From Azolla pinnata (lineage: Eukaryota > Streptophyta > Polypodiopsida > Salviniales > Salviniaceae): 64,000 nucleotides of DNA. The translations under genes and the position numbers were made by a program. This document shows positions 49,828 through 60,847 of this stretch, one piece after another; position 1 is the first letter of the stretch; each line of letters opens with the position of its first letter. Where the stretch lies: assembly GCA_037176905.1 (NCBI GenBank), contig JBBBWG010009002.1:6758-70757 (forward strand). The letters are read 5' to 3'. Below the pieces are notes generated by a model. The model made no database searches and was not told the origin of the DNA. It worked only from the letters and a program-made list of their open reading frames with translations.

Positions 49828-52116
49828 ATGGCTGTCTCCTCCCTCATCGCGCGTTCTCTCCGTCTGCCTGCATCCCCGCCCCCTTCCACATCATCCTCTT
49901 CCCTTCTGCTCTCGCGCTTCCACTCCCGCTTTGGCCGTCGATACTTCGCTCAAGCTGCGAAGCTCAGTTTTGCCCCGGGTTCCTCTCGTGCCAAGAAGAA
50001 ACCCAATGCCTCCCCTCCCTCCTCCTCTACCTCGTGGGACGAGGCTGGCTCCCTCTTCTTTGCTTCCAAGAATGCCGATGCCGAGGACTCCAGTGCAGAG
50101 AAGCCGAGCGGAGATGCGGAAGGTGGAAGAAGCTATGGTGTTAAGAAAGAGTACGGGGCGAAAGAGAGAAGCCCCTATGCAGGTAGAGGTGAGAAAAGCA
50201 GAGCTTCCCCCGGCAGAGATGGTGGACGAAATGGGTTTTCTTCTGGGAAAGAAAGATCTACGATGAGGGGTAGCAGTGATGGTGGTAACTTCTCGAGGAA
50301 GCAGTTTTCTGATGTGGGCAATGGTGGTAACTTCTCAAGGAAGCAGTTTTCTGATGTGGGCAATGGTGGTAACTTCTCAAGGCAGCAGTTTTCTGATGTG
50401 GGCAATGGTGGTAACTTCTCAAGGAAGCAGTTTTCTGATGTGGGCGATGGTGGTTTTGATGCTCGGAGAGTAAGTAGTAAGGTAAAGCCCTCAGGTTTTA
50501 GAGAGCAGTTCTCCGATTATAATGGTGTACCTGGAAAAGCTGGTCCCGATCAAGATCGGGGCGGTTTCCGTGAGCGGTTTTCTGGCAGCAGAGATCAGGG
50601 GAGGTTTCCAGAGCGGTTCTCTGGCAGAGGAGAGCGGGAAGGTTTTCGAGAGAGATTTTCCAATGCACGAGGTAGAGCTGTGCCCAGGAATGAAGGCAAT
50701 GTTCGAGACAACCGTTTCTCGCGAAATGATATGGTGAACAATGGTCGTGGTTACGATGGCTATGGCAACCAGCTTTCAGCAAACAGCAGCCGAGGCCGCA
50801 CTTCGCAAGGCCAGATTTCGAGGGCCCCTGGCAAGTTCCCGTCGAGGTATAGTGATTCTCGTGGTAGAGATTTCCTAAGAAAGCATCCAGATGATATTGT
50901 AGATGATAGTGATGATGAAGATGATGATAGCATAGAGAGCTATGGTTCCTATGATGATGAGGAGGAGGAGGAAGAGTTCCCTCAAGCTGGGGATGTGATA
51001 AGATATAATGATAGGAAGCGAAACACTCATGGTAGGCCTCATAAGGTTAGTGATGAAGAGGAGGAAGAAGAAGAGGAGGAGGAGGAGGAGGAGGAGAATG
51101 GAGATGATTTTGAAGTTATCCAAAGAAATCTGGGGTGGAGAAAAGAGTCATCAGGATCAAGCTTACCACAGGTACGTGGCGAAGTTATATACGGCGTCGC
51201 TCCAGTGTATGCAGCTCTTCGAATTGGCCGAAGAGACCTGTTTTGCCTCTATGTGCAAGTGAATATGCCCATGAATGGTGGGAGGTCCAAAAGGAAAGAC
51301 AAGAGAGCCCTCGAATGGATTCTCAAATCTGCGATCGAGAAAGGGTTGGAGGTGAAGGAGATCTCGAAGCACGATTTGAATATGTTGGCTGACAATCGGC
51401 CCCATCAGGGCTTGGTTCTAGATGCTTCTCCACTGGAGCTAATCAATGTGATAAGCCTTGATGCACCTTGGGGAGAGAGCGAAAGAGCACCGGTGTGGGT
51501 GGCGTTGGATGAGGTCCAAGATCCTCAGAACTTCGGTGCCATCCTTCGCTCATCATACTTTTTGGGAGCGGAGGGAGTCGTAGTGTGTGCTAAGAATTCG
51601 GCGCCATTGAGTGCAGTTGTCAGCAAAGCTAGTGCAGCTGCTCTCGAGGTGATGGAGCTTCGATCTTGCAAGAACATGATGAAGTTTTTGGAGATTTCTG
51701 CAAAGAACGGGTGGAGAGTTGTGGGTGCCACATCGGCCTCCCCCAATGCCATTCCTGTGAGAGACCTCCCACGTGGTGTGCCCACCATACTCGTGCTCGG
51801 TGGTGAAGGGAAAGGACTCCGAACTAACGTGAAGATGGCTTGTAAGCATTTTGTGTGTATCCCCGGATCACACCGTGGGAACGAGACAAAACAAGTAGCG
51901 GATGAATCCATTGAGAAAACACAAGAGAATGATGTCATGAGCATTGATACCGATGCGGATGCTGATGTGTTGAAGCAAGATTTGCATGGGCTTGAACTCG
52001 GAATGAGAAGGGGAGATGAAAATTTCACAGCTGTAGAGAGCTTGAATGTTAGTGTGGCGGCGGGGATTTTGTTGCATGAGTTGCTTGATGGTAACTCAAG
52101 ACATGCTGCAGCATGA
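49828..52116 (+). CDS. Organellar SpoU-family RNA 2'-O-ribose methyltransferase
   Basis: A single exon of 762 residues. The N-terminus (SSLIARSLRLPASPP, then Ser/Arg-rich) looks like a mitochondrial or plastid presequence. Residues about 150-210 hold four near-identical 14-residue repeats (GGNFSRKQFSDVGN), followed by RERFSGR-type Arg/Gly/Phe repeats. Two acidic runs follow (about 350-390 and 410-430). The substrate-binding domain starts near 451 (EVIYGVAPVYAALR) and the knotted SpoU methylase near 555. Motif 1 is DEVQDPQNFGAILRSS, motif 2 is LVLGGEGKGLR and motif 3 is ESLNVSVAAGILLHEL. These motifs bind S-adenosylmethionine in the trefoil knot and methylate a ribose in rRNA or tRNA; the family is that of bacterial TrmH/RlmB and mitochondrial MRM1. 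An insert of about 60 acidic residues lies between motif 2 and motif 3. The exact target nucleotide is unknown. Confidence 0.9.
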   Translation: MAVSSLIARSLRLPASPPPSTSSSSLLLSRFHSRFGRRYFAQAAKLSFAPGSSRAKKKPNASPPSSSTSWDEAGSLFFASKNADAEDSSAEKPSGDAEGGRSYGVKKEYGAKERSPYAGRGEKSRASPGRDGGRNGFSSGKERSTMRGSSDGGNFSRKQFSDVGNGGNFSRKQFSDVGNGGNFSRQQFSDVGNGGNFSRKQFSDVGDGGFDARRVSSKVKPSGFREQFSDYNGVPGKAGPDQDRGGFRERFSGSRDQGRFPERFSGRGEREGFRERFSNARGRAVPRNEGNVRDNRFSRNDMVNNGRGYDGYGNQLSANSSRGRTSQGQISRAPGKFPSRYSDSRGRDFLRKHPDDIVDDSDDEDDDSIESYGSYDDEEEEEEFPQAGDVIRYNDRKRNTHGRPHKVSDEEEEEEEEEEEEEENGDDFEVIQRNLGWRKESSGSSLPQVRGEVIYGVAPVYAALRIGRRDLFCLYVQVNMPMNGGRSKRKDKRALEWILKSAIEKGLEVKEISKHDLNMLADNRPHQGLVLDASPLELINVISLDAPWGESERAPVWVALDEVQDPQNFGAILRSSYFLGAEGVVVCAKNSAPLSAVVSKASAAALEVMELRSCKNMMKFLEISAKNGWRVVGATSASPNAIPVRDLPRGVPTILVLGGEGKGLRTNVKMACKHFVCIPGSHRGNETKQVADESIEKTQENDVMSIDTDADADVLKQDLHGLELGMRRGDENFTAVESLNVSVAAGILLHELLDGNSRHAAA
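50276..50453 (+). repeat. 42-bp repeat encoding four 14-residue units
   Basis: Four tandem copies of a 42-base unit ('ggtggtaacttctcaaggaa' followed by 'gcagttttctgatgtgggcaat') lie in frame in the SpoU gene. They differ at few positions, so the expansion is recent relative to the gene. Confidence 0.9.
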
Positions 52117-52914
52117 TCGAACAAACAGAATTTTGGAAGGCTGTGTATCAAATATCATATGAGAGTAACATCCTTTTTCTGGAAAATTTCATTCACGCCT
52201 GCAGCTTCCTGGCTTCCTGGAAACTGGAAAAGCCTCATGTTTTTCCAGAACGGAGGCTGTATTGACTATCACATAATAGATCTTTTATCATTGGAAAAGG
52301 TGCGCTTTAGGTAGGGGCATAATCAAATTGAAATCGAATGAAATGAAAGCAAAGGAACTTGCCAAGTGTCTTTGTTGTTGACACTTTTGCAGCTGATTGA
52401 AGCTACATCGTCTGCGTTTATTCTGATTACGTTTTCCTTATACATGATGGAAGGGAATTGGAGGACTTTGTCATTGCACAGGTGGATGAATTACAACACA
52501 GCATTGGTTTTTGTTTCCCCACATTTCCACAGTTCCTAGTTCATTCTCATCTTTCACCTTGTATTTATTGTACAGGAGGTTTTCTTTTTCGCCAAGTCCT
52601 TTGACAATGTTTGACAATAAGTAGTTAACACTGAACAGTATGTGACGCTTCAACAACAGTATATAACAGGATTTGTGATGTGTCCACCTGACACAACCAA
52701 CCTGATAGATCAAAGTGGATTGTGATCAAGTAAAAATTTGATGGTGCATAGCATAGAAACTGTACATGACAAGACAACCGCAATGGTCTGATATATATGT
52801 AAATGGTTGACAGAAATATGTGTGAACGTTAAATGAGTAGTAATAAACATGATTTGGGCATTAAGTGTTCATATTCTTCAGCCAGACGTTTTCACTGCAT
52901 CCATATTTCAGAAA
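52117..52914. other. 3' flank of the SpoU gene
   Basis: Unique DNA that must hold the SpoU 3' UTR. Open frames on the minus strand (for example 52471-52713) have no recognisable domain. Confidence 0.5.
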
Positions 52915-53580
52915 TATGAATATTTGCATTGTGTCAAAGCTGAAATAATGAACAATAATCAAAGCTGAATGAACTGAATATTTACAAAGTAACAGCGAGT
53001 TCTTACTAAGAATCGTAGCTGAATGAACTGAGAACTTGCGTACAAAGCTGATTGAACTGGAGTACTGGGTACTACAAAGTATTAAAGCTAAAACACGTGG
53101 GTACTTGCAAAGAATCAAAGCTGAAAGATGAGTACTTACAAAATATCACAGGTGAAACGAGTACTTACAAAGTATCAAAGCTGAAACAAGTTTGAAACAA
53201 CGAGTTCTTACAAAGTATCAAAAGCTGAAACAAAAAATTCTTACTAAGTATCAAAAGCTGAACAACCGAGTTTGTACAAAGTATCAGATGAGCTTCGTAT
53301 CAAAGCTGAAACGACGAATATTTACAAGGTAGCAAAGCCGAAACATTGAATGTTTGCAAAGTTTCAAAGCAGAAATAATGAATACTTACANNNNNNNNNN
53401 NNNNNNNNNNNNNNNNNNNNNNNNNNNNNNNNNNNNNNNNNNNNNNNNNNNNNNNNNNNNNNNNNNNNNNNNNNNNNNNNNNNNNNNNNNAATGAATACT
53501 TACATTGGAATGCCAAGCTAAGATAATTGGTACTTACATTGAAGTGCCAAAGCCCAGTTCTTCATTTCTATTTAGTGTTT
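52915..53580. repeat. Degenerate 30-40-bp tandem array interrupted by a gap
   Basis: About 15 irregular units of the type 'acttacaaagtatcaaagct' followed by 'gaaacaacgagt' or variants. Copy length drifts between roughly 30 and 40 bases. The array continues on both sides of the N run at 53391-53490, so its real length is unknown. Confidence 0.8.
53391..53490. other. Assembly gap, 100 N, inside the tandem array
   Basis: Both flanks end and begin with 'aatgaatacttaca', so the gap falls within repeats and may conceal more units or an unmerged overlap. Confidence 0.95.
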
Positions 53581-53671
53581 CTAGTACAAGATAAAGGGAT
53601 CTTTAAAACTAAACAATTCCCCTCAATGTGTATACTTACCGGGCATCAAAACATAGAGTACGCATGATGCT

Positions 53672-53774
53672 TCATGTATCACACACCTGACTGACCACCA
53701 CTTGGTCTTGGAGATTAATCAGCATATCACAGCTTACCATTCCCTGAAAGTGGAATTTATATTCAAATCCCTCT

Positions 53775-53817
<43 letters not shown>

Positions 53818-56420
53818 GTAAGAAAAGTATACAAGACTAGAATGCAGGGATTCGTTAATGCATGACCTTCTCCCTGCTGTAGGATGTGGTCAACCGAACT
53901 TTACAACTAATTATGCTCTCTCTCACATGCACATACAAATTACTAATACGATAGCATACCAACAAACAAATTTGACCCTCCGATTTTAAGTACTTTTTCT
54001 TTCCACTTTAGCTTAGCTTTTACTTTCTAATGTTCTACTATTTAAACATTTCTCACTTAGACGGAAAAACCAGACTTTTTGTCTTCATTCCTGGAGCTTG
54101 TCCCCAATGAGGACTCAAATGTAGAATAGCTTATCTCAAATTATCAATGTGCCCTCTTATTAAGTCCATCAAGGCAATAGACAATCAGAACGCATGCTCC
54201 TACCGGTTGGGGCTGTACTACTTCCAATCTAGAACGTGGTCTTGGAGAGGTCCCTAGAGTATATTTAAATATCTAACTAACTTGCATTGGCTTCCTGGAG
54301 TTTCAAAGAATCCCAATAACAAGTAAAAAGGACACAAAAAGGTAAGATATTGAGTTCTATTTAGACATGATATGGAGAAATCATCCGGACGATGAATGGC
54401 ACATTGCTTTTACTTCAATGCCTCAATGGCACTTCCTGGTGAATGAGGCTATTCTAAAATGCCGATGTATTGTATGCATCCCTCTCATATACATTATGCC
54501 GTACCATAAAACTATGTTAATCAACGAATGGGAAAACCAGACTCACTCATAGAGAATTCTACCCACACCCTTGGCCACTGTAAAAGGGAAACGATATAGA
54601 TGCCCATTGAGGGGAAAAAACAAAACACCCTTTCTTTTTCCTCAGTATCTCACTGGTAAAGCAGTTCATCTATTAACTGATTGATCACAAGTTTGAGCAT
54701 ATTTGGGAGGATGCATTCTTCGTTGATTGAAATGATGACATCTCAATCCAATTCAGAATGGGGGAAAGGTAAACCCATGACGTCAAAAAACTACTGCATT
54801 ATCAACTTGAGAGATCCCATCCCTGAGCAGGATGCCCAAAAACTTGCCACATCGATTACAGAAGAAAGAAATTGATAATTTCAATTTTCTTAATACTCCT
54901 TCAGTAACGAGAGGAAAAACCTATATAATTGAAGTAACTTTATCTGCTAAAGAATGTATTTCTATCAAAGAGATGGAACTTCATTCTTATTAATACAGGG
55001 CATAACTATTGCGTGGATTAGTTTAAATACTGATTGCTATCAATATCCAACCACAGCCTCTCCTACTACTCCAGATAAAAAGAAATGGGCTATCAAGGAT
55101 ACACAAGCCATGTCAAGGATTTCTCTTGCTCTTTTAAGGGATCAATTGTTTTGTAAATCCACTTGCATCTGATAGAGGAAGCTTGGAAGTCTTTCGTTAT
55201 CTTAATAGTTCAAGGAGTGATGCAAGGGGAGAGATATTGAAAAAGCTATATGAGCAAAGAAGACAATGTGGTGGAAAGTTCTATGTGGAGTGTAACAACT
55301 GTCTATACATTCTTGGATCACAGTTGTGATTGGAAAAGTATGGGGAATATTGGAAAGAATCACCAAATCTCGACAGAAATTAACAGTGCGTTAAGCTATT
55401 CTCATAGTAACATCTTGCTAAATATCCATTTATTAGAGACGCCTGAAACCTTAAAACACCAATGAGGTAGAACATGTGATCCAATTACTTATTTACTAAC
55501 ATATACAAATTGAAGCATCAGAAAGATTAACTTTTCATAGTCCCTCAAACATGCAATATTCACTACATATACTCAAATTCGTAACTTTAGGATAGTGATT
55601 ACCCTTCAAAGTTTCCGAAATCACTCATTTACTACCCAAACTCCAATTTTATAGCTAAGGTAAAAAAATCCTTTCTCACACCCAAATCATTAAAATTTCA
55701 TCAAATCAGAAACAAAGAAAATAAACCCAAAGGTATTGGAGATGCTGAAAAAAGGCAGAGTTTTACCTGAAGAGGTAGAGGGAAGAAAAGCATACTAATA
55801 TGTCCATCAAAAGTTGTGATTGTCCGAAGGGGCAAAGTTCCACTTGCGACATCAACAAGAAGTTTGAGCACATTACTAGTAATCTGATATCCATTCAGAT
55901 CGAGCGTTGCATTCACGTTAGAGGTACTAAGAGGGTCCAAAACCACACCATTTGATCGCATCCGTCCGAGCTCATCGCCCTCGAACAGTATCTTCACTTC
56001 TAGGGTATCATATGTGACACCGAAGAAATTCGGGTTCCGGGCTTGCAGAGAGAGATCGAGCGACATGTCGAGGAACACTTGCGGGATTAGGGAGTCTTTA
56101 TCTTTTTTCTTGACATCGAAGCGAATTTTGCCCAAATTCATGCCGACTTCCGACATCTCGATGGTGCGAGGCCACATGAGGAAAGCAGCAGACCCAGCCA
56201 GGCAAAAAAGGATGAAGAAACAGAAAAAGAAGTAGGAGGAGGAGGAGGAGGAAGAAGAAGAAGAAGAAGAAGAAGAGAACGCCCCTGCGTGATGATGGTT
56301 GTGGCGAGCTCGGCGAGAAGGGAGGAGGAGAAGCAGGGGTGTGCCATCGACGGGGTTTAAGATGTGGGCAGGGTAGCCGACGATGAGCGGATCGCCTTCG
56401 TGCGTCTGAGCGGGAGCCAT
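53672..56420 (-). CDS. LEA_2-domain membrane protein (2 exons)
   Basis: Exons are 56420-55767 and 53743-53672, joined in phase 0 (726 bases, 241 residues). The cytosolic N-terminus (MAPAQTHEGDPLIVGYPAH) ends in a run of 14 Ser (49-62). One membrane helix (about 63-83, FFFCFFILFCLAGSAAFLMW) follows, then an extracytosolic LEA_2 (water stress and hypersensitive response) domain with LQARNPNFFGVTYDTLEV, SNVNATLDLNGYQ and GHISMLFFPLPL. The short last exon gives GMVSCDMLINLQDQVVVSQVC, the position where relatives have a KVSCEVLVN-like strand with paired Cys. This is the architecture of NDR1/HIN1-like and LEA14-related plant proteins at the plasma membrane; the role is not known. The ATG at 56420 was chosen because upstream codons are low-complexity leader. 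The intron is 2023 bases and contains a (CT)n run. Confidence 0.85.
53776..53815. repeat. (CT)n microsatellite in the LEA_2 intron
   Basis: A nearly pure CT run 33 bases from the acceptor of the second exon, upstream in transcript order. On the transcribed strand it is (AG)n, not a pyrimidine tract. Confidence 0.9.
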
Positions 56421-57510
56421 GGCGCTGCTCTGTTTTCCTGAGAACATATGCAGGAAATGTTTGATGAAGAAGACGACCAAAAATATGAAGAAGACCAAAA
56501 AATATGAGGGGGAGGACATAAACACAAATAATGAAAACTAGTGAACATGTGATCAGAAGCAACTCCTGATCAGAAAAGAGAAGAGAAGAGAAGAGCAAGA
56601 GCAAGAGCAAGAGCAAGAGCAAGAGCAAATATGGATAGAGGAACAAACAAGTATGCAGATTACGATGCGAGTACAAGCTCCGGAAGCCGCATATCGATAC
56701 CTTCCGTAGTCATCGGAGCAAGGTTGTTCGCGTCGAAAAACCATTCAAACGGCTTCGCACCCCTGGTGTCAACGCCATTTTGTCAGGAACCTCTTTGCGA
56801 GAACGGATCATGGTTTTTGGCTTTGAAGTACCCCTTCGGAGCGTTTGAATCCGATTCTGTTATACATAGACCCACATGTTCAAGCGTGTTCTTGTTCCGG
56901 AGGTCCGAAAACCTCCGTGCTGACCGATCAAACAAACAAGGCATGAAACGAGAGATAGTTTGTACAAATCAGATGTAAAAAAATGGCCTAAACAGCAGCA
57001 ACATTTGGACAATGGCAAAGAGTATGTAAATGGTAGCGCTAACCGTCGATTCCGATGAAGTGGCGGTAGAAAACATCGTATGTCAATAAGACCAACATAC
57101 CCAAGTTAAGATAATCGCATGTACATGTAGATCCATGAGTGAACAGCTGATCTACCAGATAGTCAGCTTTTAACATATTCACACGAACGTCGATTACACG
57201 TTTTGATTAGATGACCAAATAAGCCAATGTACAAGGACTGAGAAAATGGTAAACTGGCTTCGCTTCGTCAAGTAGCTGCTTTCATTTCAAAAGCTTAGAC
57301 ACATTACCAATGTGTTAGCTTTCCACCTCTATTTGCACGGCTTGCTTGATAAGCCTTTGGAAAACTACACTTCGTCACCACGGTAGGGATGCCAATGGGG
57401 CCAAACAATGGAAACAGCTGATCCAGCCATTATTAATCATAATACATGCTTGAAAACCTCGATTTGACCCACCTCGAGGAAGCCATGCATTTCAATACCT
57501 GCCCCTAAAT
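56421..57510. other. LEA_2 promoter side and 3' flank of the small-protein gene
   Basis: An 'agagca' hexamer repeat lies at about 56585-56629, in the leader or promoter of the LEA_2 gene. The remainder is unique; a plus-strand open frame at 56631-56978 has no known domain. Confidence 0.5.
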
Positions 57511-58821
57511 TCATTCTTCGGACTCCTTAGCAACCACAATGTTGTCCTTGTTAGGTATCTCAGAGTTTGAGGCAGATGCAATGGAGATTCGCTCGTCCGA
57601 GGACGCCGTGATTGTGGGAATCCATAGATCAGCAGTAGCACTCAACAGTCTCTGGACTTGCGGATCAAGGAGAGACGGTGCTATGGTTTGTTCGATGCAA
57701 TCAAGCTTCGCTGATAACTTGTCGAGCTCTTGAGCAATCTCTAGCTGCGTGCACACAAGAAAAACAAAGAATGCTTTTTCAGACGCTGATAAAATACATC
57801 TGCCCAGTAGAATAGTGATTCTCATCTTCGGAATATGGGTCTTGGTACTGAGCTGAAGAATCTACATCAGAGAAATCTACTGAAGAGAAGATATGCTGTT
57901 GCTCCATTTTGTACGTACATTGAAGTTTTCTGCAAAGCAATTCATTAGCAAATCATTTGTGCTACGTTTTTCGAGCAGTTTATATGCTGATTCACTGTTT
58001 ACTCGGACGATAAAATGAAGTCTAAGACAAATAGTGACATGTTTTGTTGCCACTATCAAGCATTTTTTTATTGATTTCTGCAGTCCTTGACGCACCAAAC
58101 TGCGCGCTTTTTTATATGCTTTAGATCTATTTTTCTTCTGTATTTCTACAAACTGTTTGCTTGAGCATTGACTGCCAATAGGTGGACAAATGAGAACGAT
58201 CTACAGAAACCAGTCCACAGCTCCCAAACTGTAATCTTTCAAACGAAGCAAGGGCTGACTGCGTTGGAACCTTAGCATAGATCTTCTCGGAAAATGCCAA
58301 ACAAAGAAGATTCAGAAATCATCGCATATCCCGGTACGATGTTCTTCCGTTTACCATCCATGTTCCGGAAACATCTATGGGAATAACGAACCAATCGGCA
58401 AGATTTGAAAATAAGGACAACGACGATGGATGGTGATGAGAGAAGCGATTCGTGCATCGATTTGAGGACAAAAGAATGAGAGAATTTTGGGGGCAAAAAG
58501 GAAGAGGGCGGGACTTACATCACCGAGGCGCTTGTCAACGGTGGGCGCTCGCGTGGTCTCCTTCCTTAGAGAGGATATGGTCTCCCTTAACTCCAAATCG
58601 GGCTCGCCTGCTCCCTCCTCGATCTGCAAAGGGGGGCAAAAACCAAGAAACAAGGAGAAAACAAGGTAGGAACGGAGGATTAGAAGACCCTGGAAACAGA
58701 AGACGAATGTGGAATGGAGATGGGATGCCCGGACCTGCTTCAGCATGTCATGGAGGTAGCGGAAGAGCTCGTCGTGCTTCAAAACGACCTCCTGCTCCTG
58801 CTCCTGCTCCTGCCCCGCCAT
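57511..58821 (-). CDS. Small helical acidic protein, not recognised (3 exons)
   Basis: Exons are 58821-58735, 58623-58519 and 57744-57511, all joined in phase 0 (426 bases, 141 residues). The sequence begins MAGQEQEQEQEVVLKHDELF and continues RYLHDMLKQIEEGAG, then LRETISSLRKETTRAPTVDKRLGDLEIAQELDKLSAKLDCIEQTI. It has a C-terminal tail rich in Ser and acid (ASSDERISIASASNSEIPN). Heptad-like Leu spacing at LEIAQELDKLSAKLDCIEQ suggests a short coiled coil. There is no signal peptide or membrane helix. In-frame Met codons also lie upstream (a Met/Arg/Leu run), but the GAGCAG leader repeats and Ala-Gly context favour 58821. I do not recognise the family and give no function. The 774-base second intron could hide another exon. 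Confidence 0.65.
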
Positions 58822-59012
58822 CGCCAGCAGCAGCAGCATCCGCATCCGCATCCGCATCAGAAGGGTCATGGTTTGGTTTCACATATTTACAGGAATACCC
58901 CTCCTACAACATTCGGGAACTGCCCAAAATGCCCCTCGCTCAGATCCATTCATTCCTCCTCCTCCTCCTCCTCCTTCTTCTTCTTCTTCTTCTTCTTCTT
59001 CTTCTTCTTCTT
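58770..59012. repeat. GCTCCT, CATCCG, CTC and CTT repeats at the small-protein gene start
   Basis: (CTCCTG)n at about 58790-58812 encodes the Gln-Glu run of the small protein. (GCATCC)n lies at about 58836-58856, and (CTC)n then (CTT)n at 58954-59012 is in the promoter. Confidence 0.85.
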
Positions 59013-60600
59013 CCTTGTATATACATAATCAATCCCAAACACATTGTTCATGCGTCATGATGCAGCAGCGACCGACAACTCAACCGACATCGAGGATCGG
59101 AATCGTGGCCTCAGCTCCGAAACCGTTGCACGATCGATCGATCGATATTGAGCGTTTCAGATCGCAGCGTTATGTAGCTGTATTAATACTGCCTAACGAG
59201 GCCACGGAACCGGCCCTCTCGCGATGGAATCGGGTGCCCGATCGTTCCAGAACGCCCCGTCTATACTTTAGGTGTAATCCGAGATCTGCATGTCCATGCC
59301 TTTTGTATTGGAGACATGCGTCGATGATGCATAGTAAAAATGGTGTGCGACCATATCGATAGGAACGTAATTGGAGCAGGTCACGATCTTGCCATCGGCA
59401 ACAGTTTCATGCAGGAGCCGAGAAATAGAAGAGAGAACGGCTTCGTCGTGAACAGAGATCGGCAGTTCCGGACGGTAAGAACTAGATTGGCATCTGGAGT
59501 GACCGAGCCGATGGGGGATCTCGAACGTTCGAACATTTCGCAGCTGGTAGTGGGCATGATGCTGAATGGTCCGAACTCGTTCGCCATACTAGAAAGGTTA
59601 TGTGGGAAGCATTCGTTCTGTCCCATCAGCTGATTGCAAACGCGAAAAGGAAAATCCGATGCAATCGGATTGGGGGGGTGGGATGGGAGGTGCAATCGCC
59701 GCTAGTTTTAGGGTATCATCAGGTTTCTCGACGATTGAAGACAAAAGATCCTCTCTCTGAGTGGTTCCAATGCACAAAACAACAAAGACTTGTCCTCAGA
59801 CACACAGAGACAGACACAGACGCACATACGTAGGGTTCATGGGGCGGATTCTCTCTACCGTGCCATTGTGTCCGGCATTTGTCAGCGTATCATCTGCATC
59901 CGATCCTTGACCGGAATACTATATACATCTTATCTACCCATGGACAATTCTAATACTCTAGATATGCAATGCATAGTACGCTTGTCATGTATTGATACAT
60001 GGCTATGCTCTTATAATTGCATTACATGGCTATGCTCTTATAATTACTACTGTTACTACTACTATCACTATGACTTTAAAGCCCTCTTCTAAAATCACTT
60101 CGGAAAGATGTAAAATAAATCCATTTTCTAAGCCCGTTTCATCCTCATCATCTTCTTCTTCTTCTTCTGCTTTTTTTTTTTTTTTTGTGGGTGTGTGTTT
60201 TGTTAATATTCAATTTAAGCCGGAGGCCCCTATAAGTTCAGTTCATGGGTTTCCGAGGGGGGTTGGGTAGTACTGTAGGTCTATTGCGGATTGATTGATG
60301 CCCACGATGTATGCATCGTTTTCTACTTTTGATTCAGGCGCCATCAAATGCAATGCACACTTGTGGTGATGATGATGATTCTGACTCTTGTTGTTGTTGT
60401 AATCATATTGTTAATTATTGTTATTATTATTAACGATTGTTGCTGTTGCTTGTAACCAGGGCCATTATCAAGACAAGTCGTACTAGACCCTTCTTATGAT
60501 GATTATTAGGGGGGGTATAGTTTTAAATGTGACCCTTCTTACTGACCGTTGCTTTTCTTATTTGATTTTGATCTCAAGGTTCATCCTATGAGTTTTGCGC
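59013..60600. other. Intergenic DNA, no gene seen
   Basis: Unique sequence with short (TACTAC), (TCTTCT) and T-homopolymer tracts at about 60045-60190. Open frames on both strands lack domains and splice partners. Confidence 0.5.
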
Positions 60601-60660
60601 GTAGACGGGATTCGAACTCGCGACCTCCCTCCGTGCCCTTCCCGCTCCGGGCACCATCAT
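60600..60660 (-). mobile_element. Possible tRNA-derived SINE remnant
   Basis: On the minus strand 'gaggtcgcgagttcgaatcc' is a strong match to the T-arm and Pol III B box seen in tRNAs and plant SINEs. The upstream half, where an A box should be, has become (ATGG)n. No target-site duplication or tail is visible. Confidence 0.35.
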
Positions 60661-60669
60661 CCCATCCAT

Positions 60670-60705
<36 letters not shown>

Positions 60706-60780
60706 CCGTCCATCATCCGGATGTCGACGAATGGCAGCGATGGTGATGATGGCAACGATGATGATGATGGTGGTGATGGC
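60660..60780. repeat. (CCAT)n and GAT-class microsatellites
   Basis: (CCAT)n with CCGT variants occupies about 60660-60712, followed by GATGGT-type triplets to about 60780. Confidence 0.9.
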
Positions 60781-60847
60781 AAAAAATTGATGGCGAGTCA
60801 CCATCCTTCTGCAAAAAGTCAACAAAACCGTGTGTAGATTTGGATCC

